DNA of 64,000 nt from Oegoconia quadripuncta (taxonomy: Eukaryota > Arthropoda > Insecta > Lepidoptera > Autostichidae). A model generated the notes under the pieces. That model was not told where the DNA came from and made no database searches. It was given only the letters and a program-made list of their open reading frames with translations. The stretch spans positions 8,913,501 to 8,977,500 of the forward strand of contig OX438754.1 in the NCBI GenBank assembly GCA_949316235.1, read 5' to 3'. Position 1 is the stretch's first letter; each line of letters opens with the position of its first letter. The translations under genes were made by a program, and so were the position numbers. Shown in pieces: positions 22,386-33,350 of this stretch.

Positions 22386-23448
22386 TGACTCTTATTTTTC
22401 ATATAGGAACACAATGCTTGATAACAAACAACAAACGTGTTGATTTGTCGATCTTGCAATATCAAAGGGGGCGATTATGAATGTTTTAACAATGGTGAAG
22501 AAAATGCTTAATTTGTTTAGTAAGCAGGTGTGGGTTCATTCCTCATTTAACTATCCCAATTATACTCATTAGAGAATCCCGTGCGTTCAAACTTTTATGG
22601 TCCGCTCCCGAACATTTCAAAGACGCGTCAGCTCTGTGACTATTTCGTACGAAGACATAAGTATAAATATTCAACACAATTCTACTTGACTTGTCCAAAT
22701 CAAGCTGGTTTAGATAATTAACCTAGCAATTACCACCTAGAACCCGTTATTAACACGACCTTCTGTTTCTCACGGTGGTAAAAAAGCCAATTAAATCTCG
22801 GCAACCCAAATGACACGTTTACGAAACCAACGTTGAATTATTAACCTTATGCATATAGACATAACTTCTAGTTTCGGTACATTCGTAAAGATTTTGTTGA
22901 AATATAAAAATGTCTCTCTATAGAGTGTTGAGTGCGATATAAAAGTTACTCCATGATCAATAGAAAATTTATATGTATTTTATAAATTAGGATTTTGCAC
23001 AAGTATAGATCGAACATAACAAATTATAGTATTGAATCACCTTCTGTGTAACTGCGATGACCTGTTTTTGACATACCCTGAACCTAGTAACTACCATGCT
23101 CCTTCCACCACCTTGTATCATAAGGCTTATGAAGTAGGACAGAGCGAAATCAGGTGAAGAACAACAATTCTCTACTAGGTCGAAGTGACGGTGCGCATAT
23201 GCCCAACCCCATGCTAATCATAAGAATAGAATTTAACTCAGTTTCCTGTAGTGGTGGTGAAGTGGTTATATAAGAGTAACAATGGCGTAAAGGGTAGAAT
23301 TAAGGCTCCTCGCCATCCCTTCCCTAATCCACCGTACCACCGTAGCTAGCTACGCATTATGCCTCGTTTACACCGGCGGATTGTATGACCACATGTTACG
23401 ATACTCGTTTACACCATAGGAACTAGTTGCCATATATGTCGTGAAACT
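22386..23448. other. Intergenic, nothing recognised
   Basis: About 1 kb without delimited features. Around 23260-23400 a moderately GC-rich part includes GTAGCTAGCTACG, a 13-bp near-palindrome. Confidence 0.3.
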
Positions 23449-23757
23449 CGTCATCATCATCAGTCCGTAAACATCCCACTGCAGGGATATAGGCCTTCCC
23501 TCGTGTAATAATATGAGAGAGTAGGGGCCATAGTCCACCACGCTTGCCTAATGCGGGTTGCGGACTTCACATGCCTTTGACTTTTATTTCTCAGGTATGC
23601 AGATTGCTTCACGATATTTTCCTTCACCGTTTAAGAGCAGTCGGATATATGCACATAAGTAATTAAAATAAATTTAAAAATCATGGGAAATGGGAATCAA
23701 ACCCGGACCCCTAAATTGGGAGACTGCGTCTTAACCGCTGAGCCACCGACGCTCCCT
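23449..23757 (-). repeat. SINE-C, nearly full length
   Basis: On the minus strand the tRNA-like head at about 23757-23690 carries a GGTGGCTCAGCGG A-box region and a GGTCCGGGTTTGATTCCC B-box region. The body follows with AAGGCATGTGAAGTCCGCAA, the CCTTTGACTTTT variant and the family tail CATCCCACTGCAGGGATATAG read on the plus strand, ending in CATCATCATC. Pol III promoter boxes are recognisable. Confidence 0.82.
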
Positions 23758-23820
23758 CGTCAAGGCACATATTATTGATATCAAAACAGTAATTAAACTT
23801 CTTGCAAATCTTCCGAAGTG

Positions 23821-24069
23821 TTCGTGTAATTCCTGTTTACTGTGACTTCATTCCTGATTACGAACAACTTTCCGCCATGAACCATAGCCGATTTCGATCA
23901 AAAAATTTTCGATTACCCATACAAAGTAACTATTCTGAAACCACCTTTAGTATGGAAGTCCAGCAATATTCGGCTGAAAAAATTTTTTTGATCGAATTCG
24001 ACTATGGTTCCTTGGGGAAAGTTGTTCGTAATCAGGATTGGCGTCACCAGTTAATGGGAATTACACGAA
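23821..24069. mobile_element. Fold-back (MITE-like) inverted-repeat element
   Basis: About 90-bp arms are imperfect reverse complements. Both, read inward, share TTCGTGTAATTCC, CCTGATTACGAACAACTTTC, GGAACCATAG-type and TTCGATCAAAAAA blocks. About 60 bp of unrelated sequence separates them. The 105-codon frame across it (23802-24119) is a by-product of the inverted repeat. No transposase is present and target-site duplications are unclear. It lies 64 bp beyond SINE-C. Confidence 0.75.
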
Positions 24070-25084
24070 TTCAAATTCACCCTGTGTTTGCTAAGGACGC
24101 CACATATGTGTACCTATAACAGTCAAAGATAGATAACAAAAAGCAATCTATAATATTAATCGATGATAGTTTCAGATACGGTATTATAGTGCCGATTAAA
24201 TATATCCTGGTGCGGTCTAAGCGTTGCGCATTGATCTAGCAACAAATTGAAAGGGTAACAAAACTGGGTTTTTCTAAATTTTTCATTTATAGCTATTAAC
24301 TACTTATGTTTTTTACGTTTTTAGTGATTTAGATTTCTATTTAATTCGTAGAACTTAGTTCTATATTTTGTAAGTCTTCAAAATCACGATTCAATTTTAA
24401 TTTATTCCTAGGATCATGGTATCAGTCACAGAACGTTCACTGTTGAACATATTTTTAACATATCTATATTTAATTAATTTGACTTTTGATAAATGGGTTC
24501 TTTGCTACAGATACCTACATTTTATGGAGTTTCTCGTCGCATCCTCTACTTAAATATAACATTAAGTGATGTGAAGTATGTTTCCTACTTTGTATAAGCG
24601 TTATTTGATTTGATTATAATATAAAACCTTACATTATTATAATACTTCTTCGTCCAAAAACTACGCAAAAGGGTTATGACACCCTTTCTTTCAACGGGAT
24701 TAATCTTAGTTGTATATTCGAGATTTAGCCGGCAATAAGGAAGACATATAGGTGGGCTTACGAGGGGAGAGACAGGCAAATTGTCTCAGATTCGTTCGCT
24801 CCCTAGTCTTACTGGATTTTATTACATTCGTTAACGTGTATTAGATTAATGCGTAAACACTTTAATTGTATGCAAATTATATAGACATTCGGTTAAAGGA
24901 ATTACAAAATAACCTGAAGATTAGAATTAGAATTGTGATTTGTTATTGGGAAATAATCACAGATATCTTCTAAGGCATTCTAGTCTTTAATTAAATTTGT
25001 AGATTAGCTAATGAAGTTTAGATTTATTAATCTCTAACTTGTATAAGATCCCTACTGGGTCCAAGTGAAATAGAATCTAACTCA
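24070..25084. other. Intergenic, nothing recognised
   Basis: About 1 kb of AT-rich DNA with no convincing coding or repeat signature. Confidence 0.3.
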
Positions 25085-25185
25085 TTTATTTATTTTACTC
25101 TATATCTCTTTATATATTCTTTATTGCTCCAAAACAAAACATATTACATAGGTCACGTATAAAGGTGGACTTAAGGCTTTACTCT
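25085..25185 (-). repeat. Non-LTR retrotransposon 3' end
   Basis: ATTCTTTATTGCTCCAAAAC read on the plus strand is the complement of an AATAAAGAAT tail, and TAAAGGTGGACTTAAGGC matches the CCACCTTT part of the copy at 37.7 kb. Confidence 0.5.
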
Positions 25186-25299
25186 ACCAAGTTTGTAAAG
25201 CAAACGAAACAAAAAATATTTATAGGAACCTACCTCACGAAATATAGAATTGTAAAAATGAAGGAGAAGATTATACTTTTATCTCAATATATCAAATCG

Positions 25300-25440
25300 A
25301 GACGCGGCACCATTTTTGTAAGTCTCGCTGGCGGGGGTAGGTTCCACCCCGCGTACCTGCGTGGAGTGGCCATCTATTCACAACCCCTCGTGTGTGGGGC
25401 CGCTAACGAATGTTCGCTGAGGTACGCGTACGCCATTATT
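25300..25440. other. GC-rich patch of unknown origin
   Basis: GCTGGCGGGGGTAGGTTCCA and GTGTGTGGGGCCGCTAACG segments stand out by composition. A 93-codon frame (25165-25446) spans it, but its second half shows no known motif. Confidence 0.3.
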
Positions 25441-25619
25441 ATTTAGCTTTTGTTAAGACTGCTCTACAGATGTTCAAGTTTTGAAACGTTTTTATTCGGG
25501 TTTCTATTTTGGAAGAATTTTGTTACCTGTTTGATATCATCAAAATTGTAACTAAACGTCAAGGCTAAGATAGAAATTGGTAAGTATAATACGGTGAGAC
25601 AATGAAAGAACGCTCAAAA

Positions 25620-25790
25620 AAATTATTTCCGAGGGGAGCCTAAAGAAGAGAGATGATCAGTTGACAGGATAGTGTACTGAAATTGACCGGAAAACTTGGA
25701 CAATATTAGCAATAGAAGAGGGAGTGACCCATCTGTAAAGCCAGCAGTAAGTTGATACGAACTGATAACGATGATGATGATGATGATAAT
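25620..25790 (+). pseudogene. LINE reverse transcriptase C-terminus relic
   Basis: The decayed frame recalls the GRPKKRW..AGKTW..A.DR..W pattern of insect LINE C-termini: GGAGCCTAAAGAAGAGAG, then GACCGGAAAACTTGGACAAT, then AATAGAAGAGGGAGTGACC. It ends in a (GAT)n tail at 25768-25785. Several stops break it. Confidence 0.5.
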
Positions 25791-25964
25791 TTTATAATTA
25801 TCGTCCTATGACAACTGGAAGTTTTGTAAGAAATTGTGTCAAATTGAGTTTATTTCAATGAAAATACCTAGTACCTTTAGTTATTGATGCAATATATCTG
25901 AAAAGATTAAATAGGTAGTAGTTATCGTCAACCACTGCTAAGCACTAGTATCACATTCGGCGTT

Positions 25965-26050
25965 GTTGATTAGAAAAGTTAAGAAACGTCTAGTGCCGTC
26001 AGTCTGTGGATGGGTGACATCTAATAACATTTTCATTGAGTATTTACATT
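25965..26050 (+). repeat. 5S-SINE head fragment
   Basis: GAAAAGTTAAGAAACGTCTA followed by GTGCCGTCAGTCTGTGGATG and GGTGACA parallels the internal promoter of 5S rRNA (AAGTTAAGCAACGTCGGGC..GTCAGTACTTGGATGGGTGACC). It is diverged and truncated, so not a functional 5S gene. Confidence 0.6.
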
Positions 26051-26094
26051 ACCCCGGTTGCTTTCAGTTGATTTGGTGTCTCCAGGGGTTGTTT

Positions 26095-26228
26095 TGTCTG
26101 TCTGTCAGTTGAGTTGGTCCTACGTGGTAATCAATCGTATTGAAACTTGGTATGGAAACATTCTCATACTGAAAAAGTCCGCATTAAAATAATTGTCCGT
26201 CCGCATTACAACGCAGACGAACAGCTAG
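26095..26228 (+). mobile_element. Helitron-like element, 3' part
   Basis: The sequence ends CGCAGACGAACAGCTAG before T, with a GTATTGAAACTTGGTATGG body motif. The CTAG end is shared with elements at 7470, 27150 and 49264 (minus). Confidence 0.45.
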
Positions 26229-26604
26229 TATTAAGTACATGAATACTGCTAATTCAAATAGTACGTTCTAAAGATGTTTACAAAGATATATTTTGACAGT
26301 TTCTGACGCTATATCAATACTAACACTGTAATAGAATTTGCTTAGTAAACAATTTTAATATTAAAGGGTGTAGAAGAGGTTTTTTCCGTAACAGATCCAC
26401 CCCCCGGCCGGGCCATTTGTCAGGATTTTGGACGGGCGAAGCTAAAATTTTTGGACGGTTTAAGCTGGACGTAAATTTCGCAAAACATGACACAATGGGT
26501 AAAAATCCGACCAAAAAGATACTCCAAACATTTGCTTGTGTTGAACGAAATTTAATTTAAAAAAGAATAATATTACAGTAATCACATTTCGCAAGGCCGA
26601 TCAT

Positions 26605-26670
26605 TGTGCAGATCTTCGGGGAAGGCCTTTGTCCAGCAGTGGACGTCTTTCGGCTGATATGATGATGAAT
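26605..26670 (+). repeat. RTE-like LINE 3' terminus
   Basis: GGGGAAGGCCTTTGTCCAGC followed by AGTGGACGTCTTTCGGCTG and an ATATGATGATGA tail is the well-conserved RTE 3' terminus. Confidence 0.75.
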
Positions 26671-26689
26671 CACATTAAATATACTATAC

Positions 26690-26990
26690 CATATGATACA
26701 CTCCTGGCGCAGTCGCATTCGTTTTCGTTTAGCGAAGTTAAGCAATGTCAGGCGCGGTCAATCTTTGGATGACCCCTAGTGGCATTTTAATAAGAGTATT
26801 TCGTAGGGTACATTAAATAATCGGTCCCGATTGTTTTCATTGGATCAGTCGTTAAGCCAAATCGTTGGCCTACAGGGGCTCAAAACACTGACTGTCAGGT
26901 GGCCACTATTCTCACATAAATCCACCATTCGCACTGTGCCCACGTGTATGGCCCTGCATGGTGAGTTATAAGCTATGTTCCAATAGCGGG
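26690..26990 (+). repeat. 5S-rRNA-derived SINE copy
   Basis: The head contains CGAAGTTAAGCAATGTCAGG, CGCGGTCA and CTTTGGATGACCCC, in the order and spacing of the 5S rRNA A box, intermediate element and C box. A non-5S body follows, including TCAGGTGGCCACTATT and ATCCACCATTCGCACTGTGC. Fusion of a 5S-like promoter to an unrelated body defines a SINE3-type element. The copy is diverged. Confidence 0.7.
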
Positions 26991-27149
26991 GACATGTAAG
27001 GTTATATGATGAATTATTTCTAAACATTATTTTATACTTAGAGAATCTAAGAAGGTTTGTGATGACGATATGATTGCGACAGAGAATCAGCGCCGAGCTC
27101 TTATAAGCTTAGCAAAGCTGAGTGACTGGTTCCTATAGGATAGGTATTA

Positions 27150-27215
27150 TTGGTGGGAATGCTTTTGGTAGTAGACCTAATTCTATACGTGGACAAAGTC
27201 GCGGGTAACAGCTAG
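27150..27215 (+). mobile_element. Helitron-like 3' end
   Basis: GTGGACAAAGTCGCGGGTAA followed by CAGCTAG and T has the GC-rich subterminal hairpin and CTAG terminus of short lepidopteran Helitron-like elements. Confidence 0.5.
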
Positions 27216-28604
27216 TTATAGATCTGAGTAGGTACATCTAACCTCATTATTTATACATATCTATTAGACCGACTTTCAAATCGTTGGTCGCATTATTGCA
27301 ACGTCTTCTGTCCATGAATATGACCAACTATCACTGGGGGCTGACTCTGAAAGTGCAAAGAAAAGTTAGCTATTCCTTACAAAAGTTCAATATAAACTAG
27401 ACCAAAGTGTACCTTTGTAACAATTTTTTCCGTTAATTCCTGAAGTTGGCTAATAGTAAAAGTTGGTCATTGTAATAACCAATATATACCTACTATGCAG
27501 GGTGACATACCCTGTGTATTTTTTTTTAATACGGCAATGAATCAAAACATCTGGCACAATCTGTCTGAACCTGCCTCTTAACCCCTATCATAAATTCCCA
27601 CATATCTCTCATAGACACCACCAATTAACTGCTCGGACATTTTTGAGAGTGTCGCAGTTGGCGCATACGCGCTCGTTTGTCGACGCACTGAACTTTCACA
27701 CCGTACAGATTAATTTTATTTTTGGGCACGGCTAATGCGAGCTACGTGCTCAGACTAGTCTTACTTTTTTCTTGTTATTTCTGTAACACTTTGTTACGTG
27801 CCGCCATTAGAACGGGTATTTGGGGGTTGCTAGTGACGTATCTATTTATAAAGCATACATTTAGTAATATATGTATTTTAAAATTACAATATATAAATAC
27901 AACTAATATAGGTTCTTGGCAATAAATCGAAAATTTAAGAAAACAACGAACATATTTACAAAAAGAAAACATACATTTTTAATTAAATTTGACAAATAAA
28001 TATAGAGATAGAAAAAGTGTCCTGTTGCCAAATATTGGAACGAGATACTATTTAATCCGAAAACTTTTGTAGGTTGGTACACCACTATAAATCAGTGGGT
28101 CGTCGGCGTCGATGCCAAGGAAATAAGATGAGATCGTGTTGGCAACACTGCAATTTATGTAGACGGTGGGGTACGTACGATACGGTATGCATAATCCGTC
28201 ATGCTTATTATACCCAATCGTAATAGGTGGGTTACACTCGTTTAGCGTGTATCGTTTGAATCTATGAAGAAGAAACGTCACTTCACACTTATGCGTATGC
28301 TATACATATATACGTACGTATACTAACGTGCATTAAAGAAATGGTAAAGGATTATCAGTCTTGTATGTATGATCTTTGATACCAGGTTAAATTTTCCAGC
28401 CTTCATGGCTAATATACTTTTAAATTCCTATAATTTTAAAATCCGTGATTATTTGCACATGAATAGAGTACCTGTCAGTGATAAAATCAAAAAAATTGAA
28501 ACAAATCGGCATGGACTTATTATTCAAACGGTAGCTTGCTTTAGATATAATATGGTAGTAATAAAACATAGGCTATATGATTATAATATTATATTATATT
28601 ATAG
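27216..28604. other. Intergenic, nothing recognised
   Basis: About 1.4 kb with only short overlapping frames on both strands. It holds the 14-bp palindrome TATACGTACGTATA near 28308. A GCAGTTGGCGCATACGCGC patch near 27655 is unexplained. Confidence 0.3.
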
Positions 28605-28722
28605 CGGAGACCCCTGGCACAGGTATTCAATTACTTAATAGGGGCTCCATCATCAAATTATTGTATGTAGTATTAAGTATTTTGAACAATAAATTGAAAT
28701 TGAAATTGAAATTGAATTACCA
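28605..28722 (+). repeat. Non-LTR retrotransposon 3' tail
   Basis: GACCCCTGGCACAGGTATTC, then AGGGGCTCCATC, GAACAATAAATTG and a three-unit AAATTG microsatellite. This is a typical LINE end with a hexamer tail. It is a different family from the GAAGAGATCG group. Confidence 0.6.
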
Positions 28723-29640
28723 CTGTGAATTTCATTGCGTCGGAGAATATAATTATAACTTCTGTAACTATTTTCAAAACAAATCGATCAATAACTTCTT
28801 TACATTTATAAAAAAATTCATCGAGGGCAAATATCACGACTCAATAAACTATTTTTAGAAAATATAAAAGTAGTAATTGATTAATTTTTTAGAAAATTGT
28901 TTTAGAATAACTTAGCATCTTCTATATACACCGCAATGAAGTTCACAATGGTCACTTTAATTTAATATTGTAGGTTTTATAACTAAATACCGATACTATA
29001 CCAAAAACAAGCTACAGAATTGTTAGAAAACATTTTTGTTCATTACTGATGGGTATTCTATTTTTCTACAATAAAATCAGGAACTTTAATATTATAGGAA
29101 GTTACACCACAAACATTGCGTATATTTACTGGACTATAACATATTAAGATTATGATAAGCTCGTTGGAATTGTGTCTAAATATTATAGCTTTATAATTCT
29201 CAGCTACATTCGAAGCGATACATCACCTTTGAGTAATAGATATAGGTATATATACCACAAATATATGTAACAATTATTTTTAAGTGAATCGTGAACGTGA
29301 CTATTAAACTTATACACAAAACTTTATTTACCAATGCCTTTGTCAAATCAATGGCTCGTATGACCCAAATATTAATAAACAACGTGCATGTCCCATATCA
29401 ACTGAATTTCACCATTCACTTCGTACTTGCAAAATCCAGGAAAATGTTATGTGATTTTGTTGTTTACATAAACCAGATCGCTGAAAATCGGGCCTAACCC
29501 GAAGCGACAAAAAACATTTCAATGTTAAAATATGTTTGTATGCATTACATCATTCCTGCTATTACGAAACTCGTATGTTACTCGATTACATAAAATATCA
29601 TTCGAGTTATAATGACTCTAAACTTTAACTTTATAATGAC
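28723..29640. other. Intergenic, nothing recognised
   Basis: AT-rich DNA. A 68-codon plus-strand frame at 29291-29497 and an opposite frame show no known motif. Confidence 0.3.
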
Positions 29641-29641
29641 T

Positions 29642-29667
29642 GAAAAGAAAAGAAAAGAAAAGAAAAA
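29642..29667 (+). repeat. (AAAAG)n microsatellite
   Basis: Short GAAAA pentamer array. Confidence 0.8.
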
Positions 29668-29769
29668 TGATCCTGGGGGTTTCCGAAGCGGTGGTGGCTT
29701 GGACATACTGGCCGACCGAAAAATGCTTAAGCCCTATTTTTATTTGACAAATTTATATTATTATTTTAT

Positions 29770-29830
29770 ATTGAACAAATGATATCATCTATCTTACGTT
29801 GAAATAAATGCTTCAAGTTTGAAGTTCTTA
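29770..29830 (-). repeat. Dispersed repeat E end
   Basis: Read on the minus strand: CTTGAAGCATTTATTTCAAC, then GTAAGATAGATGATATCAT. The same sequence with few changes begins the insertion at 45170 on the plus strand. An element of unknown class. Confidence 0.55.
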
Positions 29831-29881
29831 TTATTTGGCAGATGTATTTGTACGCAAATACGCTTTTTTCATTGCAAAACA

Positions 29882-30098
29882 GGCCTCATAACCACACCTG
29901 ATGTTAAGTGAAGCGCGCTCACCTCACCCTCTTTCGGGGGATTTACGGAAGCTATTAAAAAATGACATTGCAGCTATTAAAAAATGCCCCCCAACCAAAC
30001 CGAATCCTAAACATGTACACTGCTTGGAATCAAACCCGCGACCTCCGATCTGTACACCTTATGTTGTTTACATTGAGCCACGGAGGCTGTGAGGCTGT
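29882..30098 (-). repeat. SINE-B copy with internal deletion
   Basis: Minus-strand copy. The head at the right has GAGCCACGGAGGC (plus reading) and the B-box complement GAATCAAACCCGCGACC. The 3' part has CACACCTGATGTTAAGTGAAG. The middle is shortened and contains two AGCTATTAAAAAATG repeats. Confidence 0.75.
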
Positions 30099-30135
30099 TT
30101 ATTTATTAATTATATATAGGTACATATATATTCAA

Positions 30136-30390
30136 CGGCCTGTTTGGTGTAGTGGTTAGCAACTCTGACCACTATACCGAGGTTGTGGGTTCGAATCCCG
30201 CTAGGGGCATATGTTTGTGTGATGAATACGGACATGTGTACCCGAGTTATGGATGTTTTCATTGATTATAAGTATTTATTTACAAAAATATATGTATTTA
30301 TGTAGTATCAACCATCTGGTATCCACAACACAAGCCTATAGTTGCTTACTGTGGAACTAGATGACGCTCTGTGTGTGTATGTCCAAGGAT
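30136..30390 (+). repeat. SINE-A copy, nearly full length
   Basis: The head begins CGGCCTGTTTGGTGTAGTGG (A box) and continues to GGGTTCGAATCCCGC (B box) and GCTAGGGGCATATG. The body carries GAATACGGACATGTGTACCC and CAACCATCTGGTATCCAC and ends GTCCAAGGAT. It has intact-looking Pol III boxes and abuts a SINE-B on its right. Confidence 0.85.
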
Positions 30391-30730
30391 TTTTTTTTTT
30401 TTTTATGCACAACGGGTTGGTACTTGACCTCAATCACACCTGATGTTAAGTGAAGATGAGGTCGAAGGTGGAAGCGTACTGACCCGGAAACCCCCAACAC
30501 ATTTGGGGGACTGGCTATCTTATCTCTGACAATCGGAACACAACAATGCTATTAAACATTGCTGCTTCGCGGCAGATTTAGATAAGATGGAGGTAGCTAG
30601 CCAAGCGGACATTTAAAATGCCCTACCACCAACCAAACCGAGTACTTAAACATGTACCCCGCTGGGGATCGAACCCGCAACCTCCGAATCGTAAACCCAA
30701 TGTTGTTTACATTGAGCCACGGAGGCGGTT
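30391..30730 (-). repeat. SINE-B, full length
   Basis: Reference copy, minus strand. The T-run at 30391-30404 is the complement of its A-tail. It continues with CACACCTGATGTTAAGTGAA, GACCCGGAAACCCCCAACAC, CTATCTTATCTCTGACAA and CCCTACCACCAACCAAACCG. The tRNA-like head at the right has B-box complement GGGGATCGAACCCGC and A-box complement TTTACATTGAGCCACGG. Confidence 0.87.
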
Positions 30731-31499
30731 ATTATTATATAAATTATTAGTGATGGTTATCCGTCAGTGAAAATTATACTAATCAACATAAGAAAAGATC
30801 TGACAAGACAAATAAAATTATAGTAACATTTTGAAACAGAGAAACCTACAAAGACCTGCATAATACAAATTAACATGAATGTTTATGGGTATTTTTTATT
30901 GACTTATAGCAATTACTGAGTTCAACAATATACAATGAAAAACTTTCTTGATATCCTGAGAATACTTAGATTATATAATGCCGAGATGTAAGGCCTATCT
31001 GTTTCGTTTAACTACATTACTTTGTTCTCTGAATTAACTATATTCTCTGGGATTTTATATTTCAGCTGTATAAATATTCACAGTGGTCGGTTGCAGACAC
31101 CTCGTAAATCTTTGTATGATTTGTGTGGAAATCGCGCGATGTCGCGCCGGCTTCCAGCTGATTCGAACAAGAATGTCTTTTGAGAGTACGGTATTTGTAT
31201 GTTTGAAAAGTAAGTAGTATTAAAAGATACGAAATGTAAAGTAATTTTGATGTAACCGAAATGAGTAAGTCGCAATATTTTTCTTTTATGGAGGTTATAA
31301 CCGCTGCCTTCTCTGTTGTTAACAATGTATGGTATAAAATGCTGCAAGAAAATAATGAAACTTCATTTCTCGTGGTGAATTGGAGATATTGTTGTTATAG
31401 TTTCCTGTGCATTATCAAAATTACTGGTAGGTTCTCTAAAACTCCTTTTTTTATAAAAATATTTAAGTAAGCAAGGTATTACTTTTCCATTAGCGAAGT
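30731..31499. other. Intergenic, nothing recognised
   Basis: AT-rich except GCGCGATGTCGCGCCGGCTT near 31133. Opposite short frames at 31062-31470 have no known relatives. Confidence 0.3.
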
Positions 31500-31795
31500 T
31501 ACAGTTTTAGTAGTTAAAGTTTCAGGTGAGGTAAATCTTTGGATTTGTGACCTCTTTTCATAATATGCTTCGGAGCCCGGTTGTTTTCTACTGAAGGCAC
31601 TCGTAAAGTTAAGTGGGTGAGCTACAGGTTTAGCTTGAAAATATTGACTGTCGACTACTGACTGCTGATGGACTGTCGGGTGGCTACTATAATCTGACAC
31701 ACATCCACCAATCTGCACTGGGCCCGTTTAGTCCATTATGACTCGGGGTGAGAGAAAGATGTGCCTAAGCGGTGGCAAGGCTGTTAATGTAAGAT
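31500..31795 (+). repeat. 5S-SINE copy, strongly diverged
   Basis: TAAAGTTTCAGGTGAGGTAA, CTTTGGATTTGTGACC is a worn 5S-like promoter. The body then matches the 26.7-kb copy: GTCGGGTGGCTACTATAAT, ACACATCCACCAATCTGCAC, TGGGCCCG. It ends with GGGGTGAGAGAAAGATGTGC and a GGCTGTTAATG end. Confidence 0.55.
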
Positions 31796-31984
31796 AACCA
31801 AGTCTACGTCAAGTCTAAGTCAAGATAGTTATCTTTTGCATTATTTTAGGAATCAGTGAGATCAGAACGCGAAATATTATGTTATAGTTTGTTTTAAAAT
31901 TTAGAGGTCTAAAGTGTACTTGTCGTCGTACAAAGCTCTCTCTTTGGAAACATAAAATTTTATTTCATACGAGTATTTTATGTG

Positions 31985-32165
31985 TGGTACAGGGGTCGCC
32001 TTATTTGTTGAACGCCTGCAAATTACAATCCTTCATCCGAACAAACGGGGGCGAACACAAAACAATTTCCCCGGGAACAAATTACAGCACTCCCGGGATG
32101 CCTTCTTTATTACACGAAATCACGTGATCTCGCGATAAACCATTTTTCATCATAGTTGTTTAGTG
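31985..32165. promoter_or_regulatory. Candidate cis-regulatory element
   Basis: Non-repetitive, GC-richer block with CAAACGGGGGCGAACAC, paired TCCCCGGGAAC and CTCCCGGGATG, and the 10-bp palindrome ATCACGTGAT near 32118-32127 (E-box CACGTG, bHLH type). No coding or repeat signature. Function inferred. Confidence 0.35.
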
Positions 32166-32999
32166 AGGCTCTATGTTCACACTTTTTTATCCCCCCGTAA
32201 CGTTCTAAGAAAAACAAAAATGATGACCATTGATCAACGTCACTGTGCTCGTTACCGAAATCACGTTTATCATAGATCACATTTGTCTAAGGATTTAGGT
32301 ATCAATTTCAGTGAAAAAGACAAAAGTCCTCATTGGGGATGTTTCAAAAGAGGACCCTTTATCGAGTAGTCAAAGTGCAGTTTCGTTGGGAGACGGTAAA
32401 GTATTAAAGCGAAATTTAAGGAAACTGCCGCGGAGAAGAGTCGCGAGCCACACACGACGAATTACGAGCGAACCCAGGACGCGGGGTTGAGTTATACGAC
32501 CGCAATATATAATATTTATGAAATATGGGGCTATACTTGATAAAAATCTAGTTAAGTTTTGGTGGAATCTTAAGAAAATTTCTTATAATAGAAGGAAACT
32601 TCCTTATAGTTTTATATAGTTTAGTTTCTATTGACGATAATATTTCGTTATTTATTTGACAGTTTAAATGAGGTGGAGTTTCATTACCTCTCATTCAAGC
32701 AATGTCGATGCACTTATATTTAGAAAATCTCTGGCGAGTTACAGTCTACAAAAAAAAATTGTAACCCAGAACCAAACTGCAATCACATATTATGCTCGAG
32801 CAGTTAAAATTTACCTTAACATTTCAGAAAACACCTTACACTATTTATACTACGTAATAATTGACTAGGCAGTAAGGCAGGAAACAACAGTCCTTGGAGA
32901 GTATAAATTTCCATTAAGACCTAACTTAATTTAACAAACACGTGGAATGTGATGGAGACATAGCTGAAGAAAACGGCTTCTAGAATAAGCGTTATCTCA
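32166..32999. other. Intergenic, apparently unique
   Basis: Includes a GC-rich stretch at 32420-32505 (AACTGCCGCGGAGAAGAGTC and GACGCGGGGTTGAG) of unknown identity. No repeats recognised. Confidence 0.3.
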
Positions 33000-33350
33000 A
33001 AATACCTATTTTCTTCTCAATGGAATGCCGCAAGATGGCGCCGGTACGAGACGCGATTTGTCAAAAGGAAAACAAACGGCACAGAAATAGTTTCTGTTGA
33101 CAATTTTATAGCGTACTGCCACAGTGCATATGACAACTAGTAGGTTGAGTCAAGCAATTTCAATATTAAAACCGGTTTTCGATAGCTTTTTTCATTAATG
33201 GCTAATGCAAATAGACCCACAAGCCTTTTACAATTTTTCGCAGAATGAAAATACCTGCTGGCCAGCGCCGTGGCGAGGGCAAATTGTCCTATAAAAGTGA
33301 TCAAATCACGCCACGGGAGAGCTTTTGTCTAAAATTGGACATTTATAAGC
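33000..33350. promoter_or_regulatory. Candidate enhancer with octamer and Hox cores
   Basis: About 350 bp of apparently unique DNA. CAAGATGGCGCC at 33031-33042 matches both the PHO/YY1 (AAGATGGC) and the insect CTCF (AGATGGCGC) cores. ATTAATGGCTAATGCAAAT at 33194-33212 overlaps two TAAT cores with a perfect POU octamer ATGCAAAT (33205-33212). GATCAAATCACG and GCGCCGTGGCGAGGGC follow. Density and variety of sites without transposon signature suggest regulatory DNA. Confidence 0.4.

Noticed and set aside
23802..24119. 105-codon protein gene
   Set aside because: The frame is produced by an imperfect inverted repeat and has no known motif.
26715..26770. Functional 5S rRNA gene
   Set aside because: Only the internal promoter part matches 5S rRNA; the 5' third and 3' end are missing and the body is shared with other dispersed copies.
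30136..30215. tRNA gene
   Set aside because: A and B boxes are good, but the sequence continues into a body shared by at least five dispersed copies, so it is a SINE head.
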